A stretch of 5,611 nucleotides of DNA, from the NCBI GenBank assembly GCA_050743365.1, contig JBOGFI010000260.1, positions 1-5,611 on the forward strand, given 5' to 3'. The stretch is from JBOGFI01 sp050743365. GTDB taxonomy: Bacteria; Actinomycetota; Acidimicrobiia; IMCC26256; JACDBD01. Numbering within the stretch: position 1 is the first letter of the stretch; every line of letters begins with the position of its first letter. The translations under genes were made by a program, and so were the position numbers. This document shows positions 1-5,611 of this stretch, in pieces. The notes beneath the pieces are model-generated. The model did not search any database, was not told the DNA's origin, and worked only from the letters and a program-made list of their open reading frames with translations.

Positions 1-445
1 CCGCATCCTCGGCCTCGCGCTCGGTGAGCCGCCGGCCCGAGGCCCGTTCGGCCACCCGGCGCACGTTCACCTCGACTGCGAGCACGTCGGCGTCGTCGGC
101 CTGGGCGGACACCGCCGCAGCCGTGTAGCGACCGACGCCGGGCAGGTCGCTGAGGTCGCCGGGCCACCCCCGCTCGGTGATCACGCCCGCGGCCTCCCAG
201 AGCCGGCGCGCCCGGCGCGGGTAACCGAGTCGTCCCCAGGCCGCGATGACCGCGCCCGGCCCGGCGGCGGCCATGACGCGTGGGGTGGGGAACCGCGCCA
301 TGAACCCCGGCCACGCCGCGGCCGCCCGGGACGCCTGGGTCTGGTGGAGCATCACCTCGGAGACGAGCACGGCCCACCGGTCGCGTGTGGCGCGCCACGG
401 CAGGTCGTGACGGCCGGCGCGGGCGTACCAGGTCGCCAGGGCCAC
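1..445 (-). CDS. mutY: MutY-type A/G-specific adenine DNA glycosylase, N-terminal part (cut by left window edge)
   Basis: Base-excision-repair glycosylase of the HhH-GPD family, expected to remove adenine mispaired with 8-oxoguanine. 148 codons are visible and the rest lies beyond the left edge. In order: a GRHDLPWR N-terminal motif (residues 11-18), SEVMLHQTQ (29-37) with the expected catalytic Glu at E30, AWGRLGYPRRARRL (69-82), the helix-hairpin-helix LPGVGRYTAAAV (101-112), and VEVNVRRV (124-131). The last corresponds to DGNVKRV of E. coli MutY, whose catalytic Asp (D138) is replaced here by E125. His34 stands where E. coli has Gln41. The iron-sulphur Cys ligands and the C-terminal NUDIX-like domain would lie outside the window. 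The GTG start shares one base with the pknB stop (TAGTG). No Shine-Dalgarno is visible and no other start lies upstream in frame, so translation is probably coupled to pknB. The family call is firm; the exact subfamily is less certain because of the active-site changes. Confidence 0.88.
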   Translation of the reverse strand, partial: MALATWYARAGRHDLPWRATRDRWAVLVSEVMLHQTQASRAAAAWPGFMARFPTPRVMAAAGPGAVIAAWGRLGYPRRARRLWEAAGVITERGWPGDLSDLPGVGRYTAAAVSAQADDADVLAVEVNVRRVAERASGRRLTEREAEDA

Positions 446-2325
446 TACGGGAACTGACCGACGGTGATGGTGACCCGCTCACCGCGGCGCGCCTGTCCAC
501 CCGCAGGCGCTTGGTCGACGACGATGCCGTTGTCGTCCGGGTCGCTGGTCTCGAACTCGACGACCACGTTGAACCCGACAAACGTCAGGGTGCTGGTCGC
601 CTGGTCCTGCGGCTGCCCCCGGGTGTCGGGCACCTCGACCATCTCGGGGCCGGTCGAGACGAACAGCGTGATGGCGTCGCCCCTCTTCGCTTGCCCGTTC
701 GCGGGTGGGTCGGTGCGCGTGGCCCGGCCCGCGGCGATGAGGTCATTGGGCTCGTTCCGGAGGCTCACCTGGAGCCCCGACCCCTCGAGCAGGGCCCGGG
801 CGTCGTTGGCGGGGATGTTGGCGACATCAGGAATCGTGACGACCGGCTCCCTGGCGACGAAGAGCTCCACCGCCTGCCCGGTCTTGGCCACGTCGGCGTC
901 CGCCGGCGGGTTCGTGCGCAGCACGGTCCCGGGCGGCTGGTCGCTGTCCTCCTCGGTGACCCGGATGTCGGCGGGGTTCTGGAGGCCCTCGCTCCGCAGC
1001 CGGGTCTCGGCCTCGGCGCGCTGGGCGCCGACGAGGTTGGGCATGGCGAAGGTGGCGCCGCTCACCCGCAGGGTGACCGTCTTCCCCTTCTCGAGCTTGC
1101 GCCCCGACGCCGGCCTCTGGCGGCGCACCACGTCGGGGGGCAAGGTGTCCTGCACGTCGTCCCGCCGCACCTTGAAGCCCTTGTCCCTCAGCATCGCCTC
1201 GGCGTCGGCGAACGGCTGGCCGACCACGCCGGGCACCGCGATCGTGGGCGCCGACCCGCCGCTGTCGTCGCCGGGCAGGAGGAGGAGGAAGGCGACGACG
1301 ATCGCGGCCACGAGCGCCAGCACCACCAGGAGCCCGGCGACGGCGCCGGGCCGGCGGCGGCGCTCGAACTCCTCCTCGCGCGGTGGTGCGGTCGCGGTCG
1401 CCACCGGCATGGCCTCGGTGCGCCCCCCGGCCACGGTGGCGGGCCCGGTCGCCTCGGCGACCATGGCGGTGACCGGCGCCGCCGCCGGCGGGCGGCCCCT
1501 GCCGAACCCCACCAGGTCGTCGCGAAGGTCGTCGGCGGACTGGTAGCGGCCGTCGAGGTCCTTGGACATGGCGGTGAGGATGATCGTCTCGAGGTCGGGC
1601 GGGAGGCCGGGGGCCCGTTCGCGTGGGGGAGCCGGCGCCTCCCGCACGTGCTTGTAGGCCACCGCGACCGGCGTGTCACCGGCGAAGGGGGGCTCGCCGG
1701 TGACCATCTCGTAGAGCACCACACCGAGGGAGTAGACGTCGGAGCGGCCGTCGACCGGCAGGCCCTGCGCCTGCTCGGGGGAGAAGTACGTCGCCGTACC
1801 CATGACCGCCCCCGTCTGGGTGAGGGCCTCGCCGGTGTTCCCCTGGGTCGCGCGCGCGATCCCGAAGTCGGCGACCTTCACCCGGCCGGCGTCGTTGATC
1901 AGCACGTTGCCGGGCTTGATGTCGCGGTGCACCACGCCGTTGCGGTGGGCGAAGGCGAGCGCGCCCGCGATCTCGGCGCCGATCTCGGCGGCCTGCGCGG
2001 CGGGGACCGGGCCGTCGGCGCGGATCACGTCGCGCAGTGAGCGTCCTTCCACGTACTCCATGACGATGAAGTAGGTGCCGCGCTCCTGACCCCAGTCGTA
2101 GATGGCGACGATGTTCGGGTGGTTGAGGTTGGCGGCCGCCTGCGCCTCCCGCCGGAACCGCTCGACGAAGCTCGGGTCGCGAGCGAACTCGGGGAAGAGG
2201 GCCTTCACCGCGACGGGCCGGTCGAGGAGCTGGTCGCGGGCCAGGTACACCTGGGCCATCCCGCCCCGAGCGATGCCGCGCTGGATCTCGTACCGATTCG
2301 AGAACACGTTCGCGACCTGCGTCAC
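445..2325 (-). CDS. pknB: PknB-type transmembrane Ser/Thr protein kinase with four PASTA domains
   Basis: Membrane kinase that couples cell-wall status to cytoplasmic phosphorylation; 626 aa, the length of M. tuberculosis PknB. The kinase domain is at about 11-275: a Gly-rich loop at 17-26 (first Gly replaced by Ala19, common in this family), Lys41 in VAVK, helix-C Glu60, HRDIKPGN at 133-140 (catalytic D135), DFG at 153-155, and an activation loop with TQT (T169, T171) matching the mycobacterial autophosphorylation pair. SPE is at 182-184 and SDVYSLG at 195-201. A Pro/Ala-rich juxtamembrane linker ends in RRRR, followed by a membrane helix at about 328-350. Four PASTA repeats follow at about 361-423, 425-492, 495-559 and 561-626, the last ending the protein. 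The GTG at 2325 is chosen because AGTAGGG lies 9 nt upstream; a GTG at 2331 is only 3 nt from it. The open frame continues to 3069, but that part lies antisense-free inside pbpA on the same strand and looks nothing like kinase. Family knowledge: PASTA domains bind muropeptides or lipid II. Confidence 0.97.
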   Translation of the reverse strand: MTQVANVFSNRYEIQRGIARGGMAQVYLARDQLLDRPVAVKALFPEFARDPSFVERFRREAQAAANLNHPNIVAIYDWGQERGTYFIVMEYVEGRSLRDVIRADGPVPAAQAAEIGAEIAGALAFAHRNGVVHRDIKPGNVLINDAGRVKVADFGIARATQGNTGEALTQTGAVMGTATYFSPEQAQGLPVDGRSDVYSLGVVLYEMVTGEPPFAGDTPVAVAYKHVREAPAPPRERAPGLPPDLETIILTAMSKDLDGRYQSADDLRDDLVGFGRGRPPAAAPVTAMVAEATGPATVAGGRTEAMPVATATAPPREEEFERRRRPGAVAGLLVVLALVAAIVVAFLLLLPGDDSGGSAPTIAVPGVVGQPFADAEAMLRDKGFKVRRDDVQDTLPPDVVRRQRPASGRKLEKGKTVTLRVSGATFAMPNLVGAQRAEAETRLRSEGLQNPADIRVTEEDSDQPPGTVLRTNPPADADVAKTGQAVELFVAREPVVTIPDVANIPANDARALLEGSGLQVSLRNEPNDLIAAGRATRTDPPANGQAKRGDAITLFVSTGPEMVEVPDTRGQPQDQATSTLTFVGFNVVVEFETSDPDDNGIVVDQAPAGGQARRGERVTITVGQFP

Positions 2326-2349
2326 GGCCACAAACCCTACTGGTGGCCG
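2325..2349 (-). promoter_or_regulatory. Predicted hairpin displaying the pknB ribosome binding site
   Basis: A perfect 7-bp inverted repeat: CGGCCAC (2349-2343 in mRNA order) pairs with GTGGCCG (2331-2325), six GC pairs and one AU. The 11-nt loop (2342-2332) contains the whole AGTAGGG Shine-Dalgarno. The 3' arm covers the alternative GTG at 2331 and the first base of the chosen GTG at 2325. The pairing is seen directly; a role in setting or gating pknB translation is inference, and 7-bp repeats arise by chance fairly often in DNA this GC-rich. Confidence 0.4.
2335..2341 (-). promoter_or_regulatory. Shine-Dalgarno sequence of pknB
   Basis: The mRNA reads AGTAGGG, close to AGGAGG, with 9 nt before the GTG at 2325 and 3 nt before the alternative GTG at 2331. 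This decides the start in favour of 2325. It is the only recognisable ribosome binding site in the window; the other gene starts overlap the preceding stop codon and have none. Confidence 0.65.
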
Positions 2350-2402
2350 GACGCGAATCCCGGGACAGCGAGCGCGCGAGGACCGCTTCTCATCAGCTCG
2401 AC

Positions 2403-3860
2403 TCAGCGGAGGAGGAGCTCGAGCATCTGGCCGGCGCGCGGCGCCGCGACGCGGCCGCCGGTGGCGTCGCCGCCGGCGCTGCCGCCCCGTTCGACCAGCA
2501 CCGCCACGACCACCTGCGGGTCCTCGGCGGGCGCGAATCCGACGAACCACGTGTGCGGGGGCCCGCCCGGCGCCTGGGCGGTCCCGGTCTTGCCGGCCAC
2601 GGTCACGCCCGGGAGCGCCGCACTCCGTCCGGTGCCGGCGTCGACCACCTGCGTCATGAGCGTGTTCACGGTCTGCGCGGTTCCGGGTGACACCGCCGTC
2701 TTCCACGCCTCGTCGTCGAACGAGCGGACGGCGGATCCCTCGGCGTCGGTGATCTCGGCCATGACGTGCGGCTTCATGATCACGCCGTCGTTGGCCACCC
2801 CCGCCCCGATGATGGCCAGCTCGAGGGGGGTGGTGAACACGTCTCCCTGCCCGATCCCGGCGAACGCGAACAGCGGCTGGTTCTGCTGGAAAGAACCCGC
2901 CGGAGGACCCCCGCTCGCGGCCGCGCCGGGCGAGAGGTCGAGGGGCGGCGCGGCGCCGATGCCGAAGCGCTCCATTCCGGCGACGAAGCTGTCGCCGAGA
3001 TCGAGGCCGATCTGGCCGAAGGTCGTGTTGCACGACGCCCGGAAGCTGTTGGCCAGGGTTCCGCCACACGAAGCCCCGCCGAAGTTGCGGAGCACGTCGT
3101 TGGTCAGCGGGAGGTCGAGCGCGCTCCGCACCGGGAAGTTCGTGTCGGGCGTGACGCGGCCGGAGTCGAGCGCCACCGACGCGGTGACCACCTTGAAGGT
3201 CGAGCCGGGCGGATAGCGCTCGCGATACGACCGCGCGAGGTCGGGCTTGTCGAGGTTCTGCCGCAACGCCTGCCCGAAGTCGTCGACAGCCTCGACGTCG
3301 TGGCCCGCGAGCGGGTTGGGGTCGTAGGACGGGTTCGAGTACATCGCGAGGATGGCGCCCGTGTTCGGGTCGAGCGCGACGACCGAGCCCCTCTCGCCCC
3401 CGAGCACGTCCCGGGCCTTCTGCTGCGCCTCGGCGGTGATCGAGAGGACGACGTTGCCGGTGTTCTCCTTCCCGGCGAGGATGTCGCCGACGTTGCGGAG
3501 GTCGAGGTCGAGGTCGCGCCCGACGAGCTGGTCGTTGTACTCCTTCTCGACGCCGGTGTTGCCGAACACGAACGACTGGAAGCCGACGATGTGGGCGAAC
3601 AGGTCGCCCGTCGGGTACTCACGCTGGAGGTCGAAGTCGTCGCCGTCGGCCTCGTCCTCCACCGATCTCGCCACGATCTGGCCGTCGGCGGTGACGATGT
3701 CGCCTCGCGGTCGCGTGAAGTCACGGATGGCCTTGCGTACATTGCGCGGATCGTCGGCGAGCCTCTCGGCGTCGAACACCTGGAGGTAGGTGAGCTGGCC
3801 GGCGAGGGCGAGGATGAGGACCGTGCAGGCGAGGCCGACCCGACGGATGGCGCGGTTCAC
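2403..3860 (-). CDS. pbpA: PbpA class B penicillin-binding protein (peptidoglycan D,D-transpeptidase)
   Basis: Cross-links peptidoglycan stem peptides outside the membrane, as transpeptidase partner of the SEDS polymerase encoded just upstream; 485 aa, against about 490 for mycobacterial PbpA. An N-terminal signal-anchor helix is at about 8-28. A dimerisation/pedestal region follows, with DPRN (37-40) and RPRGDI (50-55, the common RG.I motif of class B PBPs). The transpeptidase domain starts at about residue 155. The three active-site motifs are intact: STFK at 220-223 (nucleophile S220), SCN at 276-278 and KTGT at 424-427. Cys265 in GGASC and Cys277 in SCN match cysteines I recall at the same places in mycobacterial PbpA, so a disulphide is possible. 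The GTG start overlaps the rodA stop (GTGA, 4 nt) without a Shine-Dalgarno, so it is probably translationally coupled. The stop is TGA at 2405-2403. Confidence 0.97.
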   Translation of the reverse strand: MNRAIRRVGLACTVLILALAGQLTYLQVFDAERLADDPRNVRKAIRDFTRPRGDIVTADGQIVARSVEDEADGDDFDLQREYPTGDLFAHIVGFQSFVFGNTGVEKEYNDQLVGRDLDLDLRNVGDILAGKENTGNVVLSITAEAQQKARDVLGGERGSVVALDPNTGAILAMYSNPSYDPNPLAGHDVEAVDDFGQALRQNLDKPDLARSYRERYPPGSTFKVVTASVALDSGRVTPDTNFPVRSALDLPLTNDVLRNFGGASCGGTLANSFRASCNTTFGQIGLDLGDSFVAGMERFGIGAAPPLDLSPGAAASGGPPAGSFQQNQPLFAFAGIGQGDVFTTPLELAIIGAGVANDGVIMKPHVMAEITDAEGSAVRSFDDEAWKTAVSPGTAQTVNTLMTQVVDAGTGRSAALPGVTVAGKTGTAQAPGGPPHTWFVGFAPAEDPQVVVAVLVERGGSAGGDATGGRVAAPRAGQMLELLLR

Positions 3861-5182
3861 CGGCGGACCGGGGCCGCGGCCCGCGCCGCCTGCGACTCGG
3901 CGCGCGCACCGGTCTCGTCGGAGATGCGCAGCAGCAGCGCCAGGATCACGAAGTTCGCCACCAGTGACGATCCGCCGTAGGAGATGAACGGCAAGGTGAT
4001 CCCGGTCAGGGGGATCAGCCGGGTCACGCCGCCGAGGATCAGGAACGTCTGGATGCCGAGGATCGCGGTCAGGCCCGCCGCGAACAGCTGCGAGAAGGGC
4101 CGCTCGGCCAGCACGGCCACCCGGAAGCCGGCCCCGACGAGCAGCAGGAACGCGATCAGCACCGCCATCGTGCCGAGGAGGCCGAGCTCCTCGCCGATGG
4201 CCGAGAACACGAAGTCGGTGGACGCGTTGGGGATCTTCTCGGGGCTGCCGAGCCCCAGGCCGGTGCCGGCGAAGCCGCCCGTCCCGAAGGCGAAGAGCGA
4301 CTGCGTGATCTGGAAGCCGTCACCGTCGGCGACCGGCCAGGGGTTGGTCCACGTGGAGACGCGTACCTGCACGTGGTCGAAGATCTGGTAGGCGACGAGG
4401 GCGCCCGACACGAAGAGCCCGAGGCCGGCGAGCAGGTACACGGCCCGCTCGGTGGCCATGTAGAGCATCGCTGCGAACACGGCGAAGAACAGCAGCGACG
4501 ACCCGAGGTCCTTCTGGCGGACCATGACGATGATCGAGACCCCCCACGCGAGCAGAAGCGGCCCGAGATGCTTGGGGTCGGGGAGCCGCATCCGGCCGAG
4601 GCGGCGGGTCCCGGCGGCGAGCAGCTCGCGCTTGTCGACGAGGTAGGCCGCGAAGAAGACCACCACCAGCACCTTGGCGGCTTCGCCGGGCTGGAAGTTG
4701 ATCGGCCCGAAGCCCACCCACAGGCGGGCGCCGTTGATCTCGTAGCCCAGACCCGGCACCAGGGGCAGCAGCAGGGCCACCACGCCCAAGAACAGGAACG
4801 TGTAGCGGTAGCGCTCCAGCGTGCTGACCCGCCGCACCAGCAGCAGCGTGACCACGAAGGCGCCGACGCCCAGCGCGATCCAGAGCGACTGGACGCGGGC
4901 GAGCTCGCGGTCGAGGCGAGAGATCGTGATGAACCCGATGCCGTTGAGGAGGGCGACGATCGGCAGCAGCGTGCCGTCGGCCCGGGGAGCGAGGGCCCGC
5001 ACCGAGATGTGGGCGACCACGAGAAGCCCGAAGACGGCGCCGAGGATCGCCCACAGGTCGGGTGGCAGCTCGGGCCCGTCGGACAGGAGCAGGAGCACAT
5101 AGCCGGCCGCGACCACGACGACCGCGAGCAGGCCGAGGCCGAGCTCCGAGTTGCGGCGGCGCCGGAAGGCGGTCGTGGTCAC
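3857..5182 (-). CDS. rodA: RodA/FtsW-family SEDS peptidoglycan glycosyltransferase
   Basis: Polytopic membrane enzyme that polymerises lipid II into glycan strands, working with a class B PBP (here PbpA). 441 aa with about a dozen hydrophobic segments, as in actinobacterial RodA. It starts with a basic RRRRNSELGLGLL segment like other actinobacterial RodA proteins. Family motifs: NGARLWVGFGPINFQPGE (150-167) then AAK; RQKDLGSSLLFF (222-233); QSLFAFGTGGFAGTGLGLG (294-312); STDFVFSAIGEELGLLG (321-337); GGVTRLIPLTGITLPFISYGG (384-404, less its last residues in some homologues). Oddity: ungapped alignment of NPWPVADGDGFQ (280-291) with the NPWEDPFGSGYQ type puts Val284 where SEDS enzymes carry the catalytic Asp; Asp286 lies two residues on. 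The start is GTG 5182-5180, overlapping the phosphatase stop by 4 nt (GTGA), with no Shine-Dalgarno. The frame is open up to 5530, but that part overlaps the phosphatase and lacks similarity. Named rodA from synteny; FtsW cannot be fully excluded. Confidence 0.95.
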   Translation of the reverse strand: MTTTAFRRRRNSELGLGLLAVVVVAAGYVLLLLSDGPELPPDLWAILGAVFGLLVVAHISVRALAPRADGTLLPIVALLNGIGFITISRLDRELARVQSLWIALGVGAFVVTLLLVRRVSTLERYRYTFLFLGVVALLLPLVPGLGYEINGARLWVGFGPINFQPGEAAKVLVVVFFAAYLVDKRELLAAGTRRLGRMRLPDPKHLGPLLLAWGVSIIVMVRQKDLGSSLLFFAVFAAMLYMATERAVYLLAGLGLFVSGALVAYQIFDHVQVRVSTWTNPWPVADGDGFQITQSLFAFGTGGFAGTGLGLGSPEKIPNASTDFVFSAIGEELGLLGTMAVLIAFLLLVGAGFRVAVLAERPFSQLFAAGLTAILGIQTFLILGGVTRLIPLTGITLPFISYGGSSLVANFVILALLLRISDETGARAESQAARAAAPVRR

Positions 5183-5611
5183 GGCGGTGGCGGGGCCGCA
5201 GTGACGGTGGTCGTGTCGGGCGTCGTCGTGGTCGTGTCCTGCTCCCGGTCCCGTACGTTCCCACGCAAGCGGTCGACGAAGGCATCGGCCTTGCGGCGAG
5301 ACGAGAACCGCTTGTTGTCCTCGACGTCGTCGCGCTCCGCCGGCGTGAGGTCGGACACGCCGATGCCGGCGCGCTCCTCGATCGTCGGGTCCCAGCCGAG
5401 GAGACCGCCGGGTACGCCCTTGAACACGGTGACCCGCTCGCGATCGAGCCCGACGAAGTACGTCCGGCGGGCGTACCAGCCGACCGCCCCGAAGCCCAGG
5501 CCCACCACCAGGAGCACGGGCAGGACCCACAACAGCACGCGCCCGACGCGGCGCGCCCGGCCGCGCCGAGGCTCGGCGGGCTCCGCCTCCTCCTCGGCGG
5601 CGGGCTCCGCC
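5179..5611 (-). CDS. pstP: PstP-type PP2C Ser/Thr phosphatase, C-terminal membrane and extracytoplasmic part (cut by right window edge)
   Basis: The last 143 full codons of a gene that enters from the right edge. Visible parts: an acidic Ala/Glu/Pro linker (residues 1-14 of the fragment), an Arg-rich stretch (RRGRARR, 15-21), a membrane helix at about 25-46, then an extracytoplasmic region with YFVGLDRERVTVFKGVPGG (51-69), a charged helical part, and a Thr/Pro-rich tail ending in four prolines. This is the layout of the C-terminus of actinobacterial PstP, which dephosphorylates PknA/PknB and their targets. The metal-binding PP2C domain itself is outside the window, so the call rests on this tail and on its position immediately before rodA. 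The frame is open to the window edge, so no start is called; the internal GTG at 5538 would begin inside the membrane helix. The stop overlaps the rodA start (GTGA). Confidence 0.82.
   Translation of the reverse strand, partial: AEPAAEEEAEPAEPRRGRARRVGRVLLWVLPVLLVVGLGFGAVGWYARRTYFVGLDRERVTVFKGVPGGLLGWDPTIEERAGIGVSDLTPAERDDVEDNKRFSSRRKADAFVDRLRGNVRDREQDTTTTTPDTTTVTAAPPPP
5207..5238. repeat. 11-bp direct repeat encoding the Thr-rich phosphatase tail
   Basis: The sequence gtggtcgtgtc occurs at 5207-5217 and 5228-5238, 21 bp (7 codons) apart. On the minus strand it encodes DTTT units in the Thr/Pro-rich C-terminus of the phosphatase. It looks like an in-frame low-complexity repeat in a flexible extracytoplasmic tail. 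Confidence 0.45.
5574..5611. repeat. 14-bp direct repeat in the phosphatase linker
   Basis: The sequence cggcgggctccgcc occurs at 5574-5587 and again at 5598-5611, a spacing of 24 bp (8 codons). It encodes a repeated Ala-Glu-Pro-Ala unit in the acidic linker before the membrane helix. It keeps the reading frame, so it is probably ordinary low-complexity linker expansion. More copies could lie past the right edge. Confidence 0.5.

Noticed and set aside
385..2040. Long plus-strand open frame (551 codons) opposite pknB
   Set aside because: It lies entirely antisense to pknB, its composition is Arg/Gly/His/Asp-rich low complexity typical of an antisense frame in high-GC DNA, and it shows no recognisable domain.
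2358..2365. TCCCGGGA palindrome in the pbpA-pknB spacer, considered as an operator or terminator
   Set aside because: Only 8 bp, no loop and no T-run, and such GC palindromes are expected by chance at this composition.
2332..2402. Possible internal promoter for pknB in the spacer
   Set aside because: No -10/-35-like pair could be recognised. A start site there cannot be excluded but is not supported by the sequence.
2326..3069. N-terminal extension of the PknB reading frame into pbpA
   Set aside because: The frame stays open upstream of 2325, but the extra 248 residues are Arg-rich, overlap pbpA in another frame and do not resemble a kinase. Homologues start close to the GTG at 2325.
2119..3216. 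Plus-strand open frame of 365 codons spanning the pknB/pbpA junction
   Set aside because: Antisense to the kinase N-terminus and PbpA active-site region. No family features, and composition is typical of a shadow frame.
2766..3980. Plus-strand open frame of 404 codons opposite pbpA and the end of rodA
   Set aside because: Antisense to two well-supported genes, extremely rich in Val/Arg/Glu/Asp/Gly, with no motif. It is a shadow of the pbpA codon bias.
5183..5530. N-terminal extension of the RodA reading frame into the phosphatase gene
   Set aside because: It overlaps the phosphatase C-terminus out of frame and has no hydrophobic segments or SEDS similarity. The GTGA overlap gives the natural start.

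Overview
The window is a very GC-rich, fully coding piece of a bacterial chromosome. Every supported gene lies on the minus strand, so transcription runs from the right edge to the left. Gene content and order match the cell-wall and Ser/Thr-phosphorylation cluster of Actinobacteria (in Mycobacterium: pstP-rodA-pbpA-pknA-pknB). High GC, frequent GTG starts, overlapping genes and a PknB of the same length as the mycobacterial one (626 aa) all point to an actinobacterium. The lack of pknA and a mutY-like gene in place of trpG suggest a lineage outside the classic mycobacteria/streptomycetes, possibly Acidimicrobiia or an uncultured relative. That placement is inference.

Layout in transcription order: (1) 5611-5179, the C-terminal part of a PstP-type PP2C phosphatase, with an acidic/Arg-rich linker, one membrane helix and an extracytoplasmic domain; its catalytic domain lies beyond the right edge. 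(2) 5182-3857, rodA, a SEDS-family peptidoglycan glycosyltransferase. (3) 3860-2403, pbpA, a class B transpeptidase. (4) 2325-445, pknB, a Ser/Thr kinase with one membrane helix and four PASTA domains. (5) 445 to the left edge, the N-terminal 148 codons of a MutY-type adenine DNA glycosylase. Three of the four junctions are stop/start overlaps (GTGA, GTGA, TAGTG). Only pbpA-pknB has a spacer (77 bp), and there pknB has its own Shine-Dalgarno sequence, displayed in the loop of a predicted hairpin.

The genes form a coherent module. RodA polymerises lipid II, PbpA cross-links the strands, PknB senses muropeptide or lipid II outside the cell through its PASTA domains and phosphorylates cytoplasmic targets, and PstP reverses this. 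MutY is a DNA-repair enzyme that appears to be translationally coupled to pknB with no obvious functional link.

I found no undescribed system. The points worth a second look are residue-level: RodA has Val where the SEDS catalytic Asp is expected, MutY has Glu where the catalytic Asp is expected, and pknB has a structured ribosome binding site. No RNA gene, mobile element, CRISPR array or convincing terminator was seen, and no stretch over 300 bases lacks a gene.
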